A DNA stretch of 64,000 bases from Mucilaginibacter sp. KACC 22063 (GTDB taxonomy: Bacteria > Bacteroidota > Bacteroidia > Sphingobacteriales > Sphingobacteriaceae), in the NCBI RefSeq assembly GCF_028736115.1, contig NZ_CP117877.1, positions 1,674,001-1,738,000 on the forward strand. The letters are read 5' to 3'. Under the pieces are notes generated by a model. It worked only from the letters and a program-made list of their open reading frames with translations. It ran no database searches and was not told where the DNA came from. This document shows positions 1 to 7,949 of this stretch, in pieces. The translations under genes were made by a program, and so were the position numbers. Position 1 is the stretch's first letter, and each line of letters starts with the position of its first letter.

Positions 1-178
1 TAACACGGTATTTTTTATTTTTCATGTGGATGTACAAAGACTCCACATCAAAATGGTCATTACGTGAATAAATTTCTTCGAGTATGGCAAAACGCTCGGG
101 GGTTTTCCTGAGACTTTTATTTTCGAGATACGCCTCGAAAATTTTTTTAACCATATCTATGGTTTCTTGCTGAGGCAT
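1..178 (-). CDS. Fur-family transcriptional regulator, N-terminal part (cut by window edge)
   Basis: The reading frame starts at ATG (178) and runs off the left edge after 59 codons without a stop. The visible protein has a helical opening, then the stretch [14 protein letters not shown] followed by [11 protein letters not shown]. That is the typical start of the Fur/PerR winged-helix DNA-binding domain (helix 1-2, 'TPqR..IL..l'). The metal-binding C-terminal domain lies outside the window, so the metal sensed (Fe, Zn or peroxide sensing) cannot be told. It lies 116 bp downstream of rel on the same strand and may be read from the same transcript, although an inverted repeat sits between them. 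Family call is solid, subtype unknown. Confidence 0.85.
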   Translation of the reverse strand, partial: MPQQETIDMVKKIFEAYLENKSLRKTPERFAILEEIYSRNDHFDVESLYIHMKNKKYRV

Positions 179-223
179 AGTAAGTATTTAACAGGCCAAA
201 GGTAAAAATAATTTAGGGAAATT

Positions 224-295
224 GTCATTGGTCATCGGTCAATAGTCATTGTTAGAAATATAAGTATTAATGAATATTGCCTAATGACCAATGAC
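224..295. repeat. Inverted repeat of GTCATTG-type units after rel
   Basis: GTCATTGGTCAT (224-235) pairs perfectly with ATGACCAATGAC (284-295) across a 48-base spacer. More GTCATT-like units lie beside it (for example GTCATTG at 245-251). The right arm abuts the rel stop codon. Two related inverted repeats occur at 10146-10184 and 11789-11857, also directly after genes. It may act as an mRNA 3' end or be an interspersed repeat. Confidence 0.6.
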
Positions 296-2517
296 TAACT
301 CACCTCCACCGGCGCCGAATCAAATCGGGTAACTCCGGTTATGCCTTTAACCATTTTTAAACGTTTAATTAAATTATCAAGGTGGTCGCGGTCATTTACA
401 TACACCATAATGCTGCCTTCAAAAATGCCATTGTCACTATCAACGGTAATAGAACGGATGTTCACTTTAAAATCGTTTGATATAACAGTGGTCAGTTTGT
501 TGATCAGGCCCACATCATCAATACCTGTAATGCGTAAACCAGTCAGGAATGCCAGCTCGTGCTGATTGGTCCAGCGAGCTTTCACCACACGGTAACCGTA
601 GTTTGACATCAGCTTGGTTGCATTAGGGCAATTGGTACGGTGTATCTTAATACCTTCGTTAACGGTAATAAAGCCAAAAACATCATCGCCCGGAATAGGG
701 TTACAGCAGCTGGCAAGCTTGTAATCAATCTTCTGCATATCCTCGCCGATCAGCAGTATATCGCTGTCTTTGGTCTTGATGCTGCGCAGCATGCTTTGCA
801 CCTGTTCCTGCTCGATCTTTTCCTGCGGCTTATTTTCAACGCTCTTTTCAGAGGCCAGATAATCTTTCAGGTCCTTCATGTCAATCAGGCCTTTTGCTAC
901 ATTGTAGAAAAGATCCTGTGTGGAAGGCAGTTTAAAGTAATAGCTAAGCTTATGGATATTTTCAGAGTTATAAGTGATCTTTAGCGATTTTAGTTTACGC
1001 TCCAGAATCTCTTTACCATCTTCTGCAATTTTCCGTTTCTCTTCCTTTAGCGCCGATTTAATTTTGGCTTTAGCCTTTGCAGTAACCACAAAGTTTAGCC
1101 AGTCTTCTTTAGGGGTTTGCTTGCTGGAGGTGATGATTTCTACCTGGTCGCCGTTTTGTAGCTTATGACTTAACGGTACCAACTTATGATTAACCTTCGC
1201 GCCGATACACGTAGCACCTACATCAGAGTGGATTTCAAAAGCAAAGTCCAATGCGGTTGCGTTAACAGGCAACTGCAATAATGCTCCTTTAGGTGTAAAA
1301 ATGAAAATCTCGTCAGAGAAAAGGTTCATTTTAAAATCATCCAGGAAATCCAATGCATTGGATTCCGGGTTACGCAACATTTCACGCACCTTTTGTATCC
1401 ATTGGTCAAGCCCGGTATCTGATGACGATTCTTTGTATTTCCAGTGCGCCGCGAAACCCTTTTCTGCAATTTCGTTCATGCGCTTGGTGCGTATCTGTAT
1501 CTCTACCCATTGTCCACGCGGCCCCATTACGGTAGTGTGCAAAGACTCGTAGCCATTTACTTTAGGTGACGATATCCAGTCGCGCAGGCGGTCGGGGTTA
1601 GGGCGGTACAAATCGGTAACTATCGAATAGGCCTTCCAGCAATCTGATTTTTCATTTTCTGGGGTGCTGTCTAAAACAACACGGATGGCAAAAAGATCAT
1701 ATACCTCTTCAAAAGGGATCGCCTTTTTTTTCATCTTATTCCAGATGGAGTGGATGGATTTAGGCCGGCCAAAAACTTCGGCATGTAAACCCTGGCTTTC
1801 CAATACCTTTTTTAAAGGGTCAATAAAGTCGCGAATAAAACGCTCGCGTTCGGCCTTTTTCTCGTTAAGCTTATTTTTAATAAACTGGTAAGTTTCGCTT
1901 TCCATATATTTCATAGAAAGGTCTTCCAGTTCAGATTTTATAGCATATAAGCCCAGGCGGTGGGCAAGGGGAGCGTACAGGTAAACCGTTTCTGATGATA
2001 ATTTAAGCTGCTTATCGCGCGGCATAAACTCCATCGTACGCATGTTATGCAGGCGGTCGGCCAGTTTAATCAAAATTACCCTTACATCGTCGGCAAGGGT
2101 AAGCAGCATCTTACGGAAGTTCTCGGCCTGTAATGAGCTGTTGGTATCAAATACCCCCGATATTTTAGTAAGCCCGTCAATGATCTTGGCTACCTTTTTG
2201 CCGAATTCACGTTCAATATCTTCAAGGGTAACGTCGGTATCTTCAACAACATCATGCAAAAGTGCACATACAATTGAGGTAGTGCCCAATCCAATTTCTT
2301 CCGCTGCAATTTGTGCAACCGCTATAGGATGGTATATATAAGGCTCGCCAGATTTACGGCGCATGTCTTTATGGCTCTCAAGCGCCATGTCAAACGCATG
2401 CCTGATCAGCTTTTTATCACCCTTTTGCAAAGTAGGTTTACAGGCACGCAGCAAAGCCCTGTATCTTTTCAATATCTCGTTCTTCTCGGCCTCCAGATCT
2501 ATCACTAATTCTTTCAT
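295..2517 (-). CDS. Bifunctional (p)ppGpp synthetase/hydrolase, RelA/SpoT family
   Basis: Makes (p)ppGpp from ATP and GTP/GDP and hydrolyses it, setting the stringent response in the cytoplasm. The domain order is complete for a 740-residue long Rel. An HD hydrolase occupies about 45-190, with LLHDVVEDTD (H88-D89, E92-D93) intact. The synthetase occupies about 245-365, with GRPKSIHSIW, YDLFAIRVV, NGYESLHTTV and VEIQIRTKRM. A TGS domain lies at about 400-465 and an ACT domain in the last 80 residues. The motif RLRD at 310-313 is the basic RxKD-like type of bifunctional Rel/SpoT rather than the acidic ExDD of synthetase-only RelA. Together with the intact HD site this predicts both activities. 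It is divergent from the DUF4294 gene and upstream of the Fur gene. Start is ATG; no clear TAnnTTTG box was seen. Confidence 0.95.
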   Translation of the reverse strand: MKELVIDLEAEKNEILKRYRALLRACKPTLQKGDKKLIRHAFDMALESHKDMRRKSGEPYIYHPIAVAQIAAEEIGLGTTSIVCALLHDVVEDTDVTLEDIEREFGKKVAKIIDGLTKISGVFDTNSSLQAENFRKMLLTLADDVRVILIKLADRLHNMRTMEFMPRDKQLKLSSETVYLYAPLAHRLGLYAIKSELEDLSMKYMESETYQFIKNKLNEKKAERERFIRDFIDPLKKVLESQGLHAEVFGRPKSIHSIWNKMKKKAIPFEEVYDLFAIRVVLDSTPENEKSDCWKAYSIVTDLYRPNPDRLRDWISSPKVNGYESLHTTVMGPRGQWVEIQIRTKRMNEIAEKGFAAHWKYKESSSDTGLDQWIQKVREMLRNPESNALDFLDDFKMNLFSDEIFIFTPKGALLQLPVNATALDFAFEIHSDVGATCIGAKVNHKLVPLSHKLQNGDQVEIITSSKQTPKEDWLNFVVTAKAKAKIKSALKEEKRKIAEDGKEILERKLKSLKITYNSENIHKLSYYFKLPSTQDLFYNVAKGLIDMKDLKDYLASEKSVENKPQEKIEQEQVQSMLRSIKTKDSDILLIGEDMQKIDYKLASCCNPIPGDDVFGFITVNEGIKIHRTNCPNATKLMSNYGYRVVKARWTNQHELAFLTGLRITGIDDVGLINKLTTVISNDFKVNIRSITVDSDNGIFEGSIMVYVNDRDHLDNLIKRLKMVKGITGVTRFDSAPVEVS

Positions 2518-2606
2518 AGTATATCTACTGCGTATCTCTTTAATAACTAAGTGCTAACACAAAAATTAATTATTAGTTGCTGCATAATGCAACGGAAAAA
2601 ATTAAT

Positions 2607-2614
2607 TATTTTTG
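2607..2614 (+). promoter_or_regulatory. Candidate -7 box TATTTTTG for the DUF4294 gene
   Basis: TATTTTTG fits the Bacteroidota TAnnTTTG -7 element and lies 14 bases before the ATG at 2629, inside the divergent rel/DUF4294 spacer. No TTG lies at the usual 19-20 base distance, so the -33 half is not supported. Confidence 0.4.
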
Positions 2615-2628
2615 TTAATAGTAAATAT

Positions 2629-3240
2629 ATGAAATTTTTGCCGCTTTTAATAGGTTTTTGCTTGCTTGCTTGTGCTGTTTCGGCGCAAAATCCCTTGCCG
2701 CATCCTAAGGTTGGTAAAAATGATACTGTAAAGACATACCTCACCGAATACGAGGGCGAGCTTATTCCATGGATTGTAACGCCGGAAGTGGAGATAAGAG
2801 ACGTCCGCATATTTAAAAGCGAAGCTGACCGCCAGGCTTATTACCGCCTGAAGTATAACGTAATGAAGGTGTTGCCTTATGCCCGTTTTGCAAGTCAGCG
2901 TTATCAGAAACTACAACGTGATCTGGCTTTAACAGGCGATAAGAAAAAGCAGAAAGAGCTGGTAAAGGCTTGCGAGACAGAAATTAAAGATCTATTTAAC
3001 CGCGAAATAAAGAACCTTACCATTAACCAGGGCGAGGTACTGATCAAACTCATCAGCCGGGAAACGGGCACCACTACCTTTGATCTGGCCAAAGATTTAA
3101 AAGGCGGTTTGCATGCCTTTATGTACCAGTCTGTAGCACGTATTTTTGGGCACAACCTGAAGGAAGAGTACGATATTACTACAGAACGCGACATCGAAAC
3201 CATTTTACACCAGGCTGGTTATACCTCATATTTGTACTAA
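2629..3240 (+). CDS. DUF4294 domain-containing exported protein
   Basis: A 203-residue protein of a Bacteroidota-restricted family without known function. The ATG at 2629 is chosen over an in-frame start 78 bases upstream because it begins a clean signal peptide (MKFLPLLIGFCLLACAVSAQ, cut after Ala-Gln or just before). The longer version would bury that peptide, and a -7 box lies between the two starts. The mature part carries family landmarks: the EIRDVRIFKS stretch, the basic helical YRLKYNVMKVLPYA segment, and GEVLIKLISRETG followed by TTFDLAKDL. A Cys inside the signal region (LLACAVS) is not a good lipobox. Followed 9 bp later by glutathione peroxidase. Confidence 0.85.
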   Translation: MKFLPLLIGFCLLACAVSAQNPLPHPKVGKNDTVKTYLTEYEGELIPWIVTPEVEIRDVRIFKSEADRQAYYRLKYNVMKVLPYARFASQRYQKLQRDLALTGDKKKQKELVKACETEIKDLFNREIKNLTINQGEVLIKLISRETGTTTFDLAKDLKGGLHAFMYQSVARIFGHNLKEEYDITTERDIETILHQAGYTSYLY

Positions 3241-3249
3241 TTATATCCA

Positions 3250-3762
3250 ATGGACGCAGGTAATATTTACCGCTTTAATGTAGAAACATTAAACGGTGCC
3301 CAACTTAACCTTGCACACTACAAAAACAAAGTTTTACTGATAGTGAATACCGCTTCGCAATGTGGTTTTACCCCGCAAATGAGCGAACTTGTTGAGTTGA
3401 AAAAACAATTTGAAGGCCAAGACTTTGAGATACTGGCTTTTCCGTCAAATGATTTTGGAAACCAGGAACCTTTGGAAGGGGAGGCGCTGGGGCAATTTTG
3501 CGAACGATTTGATACTAATTTCCCGATGCTTGATAAGATACACGTGAGGGGGCCTTATGCGCATCCTTTATACCAGTTTTTATCTGATAAAAAGCAGAAT
3601 GGCCGGGTAAATGCATCGCCAAGATGGAATTTTCATAAATACCTGATTGACCGTAATGGCCGCGTGGTTGACTTCTTTTACCCGTTTACCAAGCCTGTAT
3701 CTTCCAGGATCAGAAAAAAGATAGCACATTTGCTTACAGAAAAGCAATTAACAGCACAATGA
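3250..3762 (+). CDS. Glutathione peroxidase family thiol peroxidase
   Basis: Thioredoxin-fold peroxidase of 170 residues that reduces hydroperoxides using thiols. The peroxidatic residue is Cys38 in NTASQCGFTP, where animal enzymes have selenocysteine. The rest of the tetrad is present as Gln72 (FGNQEP) and Trp126-Asn127 (RWNFHKY). Many bacterial thioredoxin-dependent members have a resolving Cys in an FPCNQFG motif; here that segment reads FPSNDFG. Resolution must therefore use another Cys (Cys84) or an external low-molecular-weight thiol. The stop overlaps the bshB1 start by 4 bases (ATGA), so the two are translated together, which points to bacillithiol as a possible partner. That last step is inference. 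Confidence 0.92.
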   Translation: MDAGNIYRFNVETLNGAQLNLAHYKNKVLLIVNTASQCGFTPQMSELVELKKQFEGQDFEILAFPSNDFGNQEPLEGEALGQFCERFDTNFPMLDKIHVRGPYAHPLYQFLSDKKQNGRVNASPRWNFHKYLIDRNGRVVDFFYPFTKPVSSRIRKKIAHLLTEKQLTAQ

Positions 3763-4481
3763 AATTAGATATACTGGTTGTTGCAGTACATCCTGACGAT
3801 GCCGAACTGGGCTGCTCGGGCACAATACTGAAGCATGTTAAAATGGGTTATACCGTAGGCATTGTAGACCTTACCCGTGGCGAGCTGGGTACAAGAGGCT
3901 CCGCTGAATTACGTGATAAAGAAGCCGCTAAAGCTGCAAAAATTTTAGGCCTTAGTGTACGTGAAAACCTGGGTTTTCCGGATGGCTTTTTTGAGAATAA
4001 TAAAGAATATCAGTTAAAGGTGATTGCTGCCATACGTAAGTACCAGCCAGATATTTTGATCACCAACGCTTATCATGACCGCCATCCCGATCATGGCCGT
4101 GCAAGCCAATTGGTTCAGGATGCTGCATTTTTGTCGGGTTTAAGGAAAATAGAGACCACGCTTAACGGAGAATTACAAAAAGAGTGGCGTCCGCGCCAGC
4201 TTTTGCATTTTATACAGGACCGTTACATAAAACCCGATTTTGTAGTAGATGTAACCGAATACTGGGATGCAAAAATTGCAAGCGTGCTTGCCTATACTTC
4301 ACAATTTCATCACCCCGATTACCGGGAAAACGAACCACAAACCTATATCTCGTCACCCGAATTTATACAGGTTGTTGAAGCACGCGCACGTGAATACGGT
4401 AAAGCAATAGGGGTTAAGTTTGCCGAAGGTTTTACGTCGCGCAGTTTGCTGGGTGTTAATAGTCTTTTTGATTTAGCTTAA
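3759..4481 (+). CDS. bshB1: Bacillithiol biosynthesis deacetylase BshB1
   Basis: PIG-L/LmbE-type zinc deacetylase that removes the acetyl group from GlcNAc-malate, the second step of bacillithiol synthesis. The zinc-binding AVHPDDAELG motif is at residues 9-18, and the second metal/active-site block is YHDRHPDHGRAS near 106-117. The length of 240 residues is the norm for BshB1. The segment TRGELGTRGS after the first motif is typical of the BshB1 branch rather than mycothiol MshB. bshA and bshC are not in the window. Translationally coupled to the peroxidase upstream (4-base overlap). Confidence 0.92.
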   Translation: MKLDILVVAVHPDDAELGCSGTILKHVKMGYTVGIVDLTRGELGTRGSAELRDKEAAKAAKILGLSVRENLGFPDGFFENNKEYQLKVIAAIRKYQPDILITNAYHDRHPDHGRASQLVQDAAFLSGLRKIETTLNGELQKEWRPRQLLHFIQDRYIKPDFVVDVTEYWDAKIASVLAYTSQFHHPDYRENEPQTYISSPEFIQVVEARAREYGKAIGVKFAEGFTSRSLLGVNSLFDLA

Positions 4482-4533
4482 TCTTAGTAACGCTGCAAAA
4501 TTAATTTTGGTTGTGATGTATCACTTTGCTTTG

Positions 4534-4547
4534 CATGTACGTACATG
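4534..4547. promoter_or_regulatory. 14-bp perfect palindrome upstream of the ECF sigma operon
   Basis: CATGTACGTACATG is a perfect dyad 42 bases before the sigma factor ATG. It is bracketed by CTTTG (4529-4533) and CAAAG (4552-4556), which extends the symmetry loosely. It may be an operator, a sigma-specific promoter part or a small hairpin in the leader. Nothing in the window tells which. Confidence 0.45.
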
Positions 4548-4588
4548 GCAACAAAGAATAAATCGTCAGCCGGGCCAAGTATAAATTA

Positions 4589-5146
4589 ATGCAGAAAAAC
4601 CATGGCATTGCTGATGATATACTGATCAGTCAATGTAAAAAAGGCAGCCTGAAGCACCAGGAATTGCTATATAAGCAGTTCTATGGCTACGCTATGGGTA
4701 TAAGTCTGCGTTACAGCTTTAGCCGCGACGATGCATTGGAAGTGGTGAACGATGCCTTTATTAAAGTATTTAATGCCATTGGTAACTATGATAGCAGCAA
4801 GGCATTTAAAGGCTGGTTGCGCACAATAGTTGTGAACACAGCTATTGACCGCCGCCGCAAGGACATGAAACATCAGTTTACCACAGAGATAGATGATTCG
4901 TTACCCTTGCCAAGTTCGCAAACTACGGTTGACAGGTTAAACGTAAATGATATTTTAAAAATAATGGATGCTCTGCCTGCTGTACAACGTGCCATTTTTA
5001 ACTTGTACGAGATTGATGGTTACAACCACGAAGAGATTGCCGTAATGCTGGATATACCGGCAAGTTCGTCGAGGGTGTACCTGAGCAGGGCAAAAGAAAA
5101 ACTTAGAAATTTAATAAATACCGAAGCGCAGCAACATGAACGATAA
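4589..5146 (+). CDS. ECF (group IV) RNA polymerase sigma factor
   Basis: A 185-residue sigma factor with the two ECF domains. Region 2 has DALEVVNDAFIKVFN and FKGWLRTIVVNTAIDRRRK. Region 4 has LPAVQRAIFNLYEIDGYNHE followed by a helix-turn-helix and AKEKLRNLI. No N-terminal region 1 and no extra C-terminal domain are present. It overlaps the next gene by 11 bases, the usual arrangement for a sigma factor and its membrane-bound regulator. A 14-bp palindrome lies just upstream. The target regulon is unknown; autoregulation would be usual. Confidence 0.93.
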   Translation: MQKNHGIADDILISQCKKGSLKHQELLYKQFYGYAMGISLRYSFSRDDALEVVNDAFIKVFNAIGNYDSSKAFKGWLRTIVVNTAIDRRRKDMKHQFTTEIDDSLPLPSSQTTVDRLNVNDILKIMDALPAVQRAIFNLYEIDGYNHEEIAVMLDIPASSSRVYLSRAKEKLRNLINTEAQQHER

Positions 5147-6635
5147 TCTGGATAACGATTTTAAAAACCGCATCCGGGAAGTATTCGACAATTACGAGGA
5201 TACTTCGGCTGAGGAAGGCTGGCAGCTATTGCGCCAGCGTTTTCCTGAACAGCCGGAAAAAGTACGCCCTATTGCCAGGTGGTGGTACACGGCCGCTGCC
5301 ATTGTATTGCTGTGTCTTGGCGTTTGGTTATTGCGCCCTCAGCAAGTAATCAACAATCATCAGAACATTTCTAAAAACCAGCCTCAAAATAGTTCAGAAA
5401 ACAAGAAGGGAAATTCACAAGGCGACAGCCAATCAGCAAATGATGGTACTAATGAAGATCACAATGATCTTTCAAAAAATCAACGTATTGCTGATGGTAG
5501 CGCAGGCCAGCATCAACCTGTAATAAAAAACAAAAACAATGATCATCAGCCTGAACGGGTGACCTTTAACACTGAATCATCAGCTACAAACAATAGTGTA
5601 ACGGAACAAATTGCTGCAGATGTAAACCCTACTCAAAAATCTAATACAGGCAATAATTCAATCGTTCCTACAGTTGGCAATTACTTATCTCAGTCGAAAA
5701 CTACAGATCAGCAGGCTTCGGTTAAAGAAGACGCTTTAGGAAATGATAAAGCCAAGCTTAATAAAGAGCCTGAAAATAAAATCGCATCGGCCGATGTAAA
5801 AGAAAACGACAGCCAGAAACAGTCGGTTGTTCTACAGCCACAAGGTGATGCCGTTTTAAGGATGATGGCCAGTGATAAAGCAAAAGAGAAGGCATCCGGT
5901 AAGGATAAGAACACCAGCGAAGTTATTAAACAAAAATCTGTAGTACTGGGCGTATATGCGGCTACCTATGTGAATTATGCAAAAGGAAGTGATAATGCAG
6001 TAAATGTAGGTGCAGGGTTTAGCTCTGATTTTAAACTTACAAACAGGCTGAAATTTTCTACGGGTGTAGCTATTGCACAAAACTCGTTAAATTATAACAG
6101 CTCAGAAAACATCCCTCAACAAGCTAATGCACGTACCATGAGTTCGGCGGTAGCATCAAACGCCCCGCAGATGTTTTTCTCTTCTAAAGTTGCTACTCCT
6201 GTCCCCGTTGTTAAAAACTATAATGCCAGCTTAATAGGTATAGATGTACCACTGAACTTAAAATATCAGTTCGGCAAAAACGGCGATACATTTGTATCTG
6301 CCGGTATCAGTTCGGGTACTTTTATAGACGAGAAATATAGCTCTGCTTACAGCTACACTAACAACTATAATCCTTACAGTTTTACAAACTCGGCTACTGC
6401 CAACAATGTATCTGAGGTGGAGCAGCAAACAACCACAAGACAGCATTTCAGTACGTTTGACTTTGCTAAAACCTTAAACTTTTCGTTTGGTATGGGCTAT
6501 CCGCTGGGCAAACGAAACAGGTTGGTGATTGAACCGTTTGTTAAATACCCGCTTGGTGGTGTAGGCCAGCAGGATTTGCGCTTCGGAGCAGGCGGCGTTA
6601 ACCTGAAATTGAATTTCCAGTCGTCTAAGAAATAA
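5136..6635 (+). CDS. Membrane-anchored protein with anti-sigma-like N terminus and beta-barrel C-terminal domain
   Basis: 499 residues in three visible parts. Residues 1-48 are short, charged and predicted cytoplasmic (FKNRIREVFDNYED...GWQLLRQRFP). Residues 50-66 form one strong membrane helix (WYTAAAIVLLCLGVWLL). Residues 70-255 are a low-complexity Asn/Ser/Gln/Lys-rich linker. From about 265 to the end the sequence alternates in the way of an outer-membrane beta-barrel domain, ending in LRFGAGGVNLKLNF. The 11-base overlap with the ECF sigma gene suggests the N-terminal part binds the sigma factor. The barrel-like part would sit in the periplasm or reach the outer membrane. No zinc-finger anti-sigma motif is seen, so the anti-sigma role is inference from position. 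Confidence 0.75.
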   Translation: MNDNLDNDFKNRIREVFDNYEDTSAEEGWQLLRQRFPEQPEKVRPIARWWYTAAAIVLLCLGVWLLRPQQVINNHQNISKNQPQNSSENKKGNSQGDSQSANDGTNEDHNDLSKNQRIADGSAGQHQPVIKNKNNDHQPERVTFNTESSATNNSVTEQIAADVNPTQKSNTGNNSIVPTVGNYLSQSKTTDQQASVKEDALGNDKAKLNKEPENKIASADVKENDSQKQSVVLQPQGDAVLRMMASDKAKEKASGKDKNTSEVIKQKSVVLGVYAATYVNYAKGSDNAVNVGAGFSSDFKLTNRLKFSTGVAIAQNSLNYNSSENIPQQANARTMSSAVASNAPQMFFSSKVATPVPVVKNYNASLIGIDVPLNLKYQFGKNGDTFVSAGISSGTFIDEKYSSAYSYTNNYNPYSFTNSATANNVSEVEQQTTTRQHFSTFDFAKTLNFSFGMGYPLGKRNRLVIEPFVKYPLGGVGQQDLRFGAGGVNLKLNFQSSKK

Positions 6636-6645
6636 TTATTTTTTG

Positions 6646-7866
6646 CTACTTAAACCTGATCGCACGTACCGGTGTAATGCGGCTTACCAGCATTGACGGA
6701 ATAATCAGCACGAGCATACAGATTACCAGCGTACCTGCATTCAGAATTAATATATCGGGTAAGGTAAACTTTATCGGCACAAACTTCATATAGTAAGACG
6801 CTTGGTCAAGCTTAAAAAAGTGCGTGCTGTATTGAAACCAGCCCAAACCAAGGCTAAACAGATTTCCTAAAACCAAGCCTATGCCAACCAGGTAAGTGGC
6901 GTTATAGAGAAAAACTTTCTGTATGGCCCAGTTAGTTGCACCAAATGCTTTGAACATGCCGATCATCGTAGTACGTTCCAGGATCATAATCAGCAATGCC
7001 GATATCATATTTATTACAGCTACCAGCAACATCAGTACCAGCATTACCTGTGCATTAACGTCTAATAGACTAAGCCATTCAAAAATGGTGGGATAAGTTT
7101 CGTTAACGGTGTATGACCGTAAATTAATGGGCAGTATCTGGGTAACAGACTGCGCATATATGGCAAGTTTATCAAAGTTGTTTACGCGTATTTCGTATCC
7201 GCCAATATCGTCTGGTTTCCAGTTGTTTAAACGTTTAATAATGGCTAAGTCTGCAACCACAAATGTTTTATCAACCTCGTCAACGCCACTGTCAAATATG
7301 CCGGCAATAGTAAACTTACGCTTGCGTAAAGGCTCCTGTACAAAGTACATGATGAAATCGTCACCTGTTTTAAGCTTTAGGCGGTTAGCGGTATATTTTG
7401 ATATTAGTATCTGCTTAGATGCAGCAACAGAATCGGCAAAATTGATAACAGTACCGCTTTCCATCACTGATTTAAAAAACGACCAGTCGTAGGTTTTATC
7501 AACGCCCTTCATCACTACGCCCTCTATCTCATCATTAGCCCTAATAATCCCAGGCTTTGTGGCAAAAGGCATTACTTTACTAATGTATCCAGCCTTGTCA
7601 GCGCGTGCTAAAAATTCCGGGTCATTTTTAAAAGGTGAGTTTTCGTAAGAGTTGTTGTTATCATATTTGATCACCTGCATATCGCCAGAAAATCCCCTGA
7701 TCTTTGTCTGTATCTCCTGCTTGAACCCATTAACTACAGCTACAGAAAGTATCATCACCCCAAGGCCCAGCATAATACCGATAATCGCTATACGCACAAT
7801 CAGCTTAGAGAATGTACGTTTAGTTTTAAACGTAATGCGGCCTGCTATGAATGAAGAAAAACTCAA
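6646..7866 (-). CDS. FtsX-family ABC transporter permease (LolC/LolE-like)
   Basis: 406-residue inner-membrane permease with the MacB/LolCE topology. There is one helix near 24-46 (IVRIAIIGIMLGLGVMILSVA), then a large periplasmic domain. Three helices follow in the last 140 residues (VNAQVMLVLMLLVAVINMIS, FLYNATYLVGIGLVLG, LNAGTLVICMLVLIIPSML). Family members move lipoproteins to the outer membrane or act in export with a separate ATPase, which is not adjacent here. The only start giving a normal N terminus is TTG at 7866; the next Met is inside the first helix. Convergent with the upstream beta-barrel gene (10 bp apart) and divergent from namZ. Confidence 0.85.
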   Translation of the reverse strand: MSFSSFIAGRITFKTKRTFSKLIVRIAIIGIMLGLGVMILSVAVVNGFKQEIQTKIRGFSGDMQVIKYDNNNSYENSPFKNDPEFLARADKAGYISKVMPFATKPGIIRANDEIEGVVMKGVDKTYDWSFFKSVMESGTVINFADSVAASKQILISKYTANRLKLKTGDDFIMYFVQEPLRKRKFTIAGIFDSGVDEVDKTFVVADLAIIKRLNNWKPDDIGGYEIRVNNFDKLAIYAQSVTQILPINLRSYTVNETYPTIFEWLSLLDVNAQVMLVLMLLVAVINMISALLIMILERTTMIGMFKAFGATNWAIQKVFLYNATYLVGIGLVLGNLFSLGLGWFQYSTHFFKLDQASYYMKFVPIKFTLPDILILNAGTLVICMLVLIIPSMLVSRITPVRAIRFK

Positions 7867-7949
7867 CTGCTTATGTTTATTTTGTACTTTCGCAAATATG
7901 CGGTTTTGCAGTTAAATACAGCACTGCAACAAATTGTTTGTACTTACCT

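Noticed and set aside
7851-7949. Longer N terminus for the NamZ-like protein
   Set aside because: It overlaps the divergent permease start and would hide a clear signal peptide beginning at 7950.
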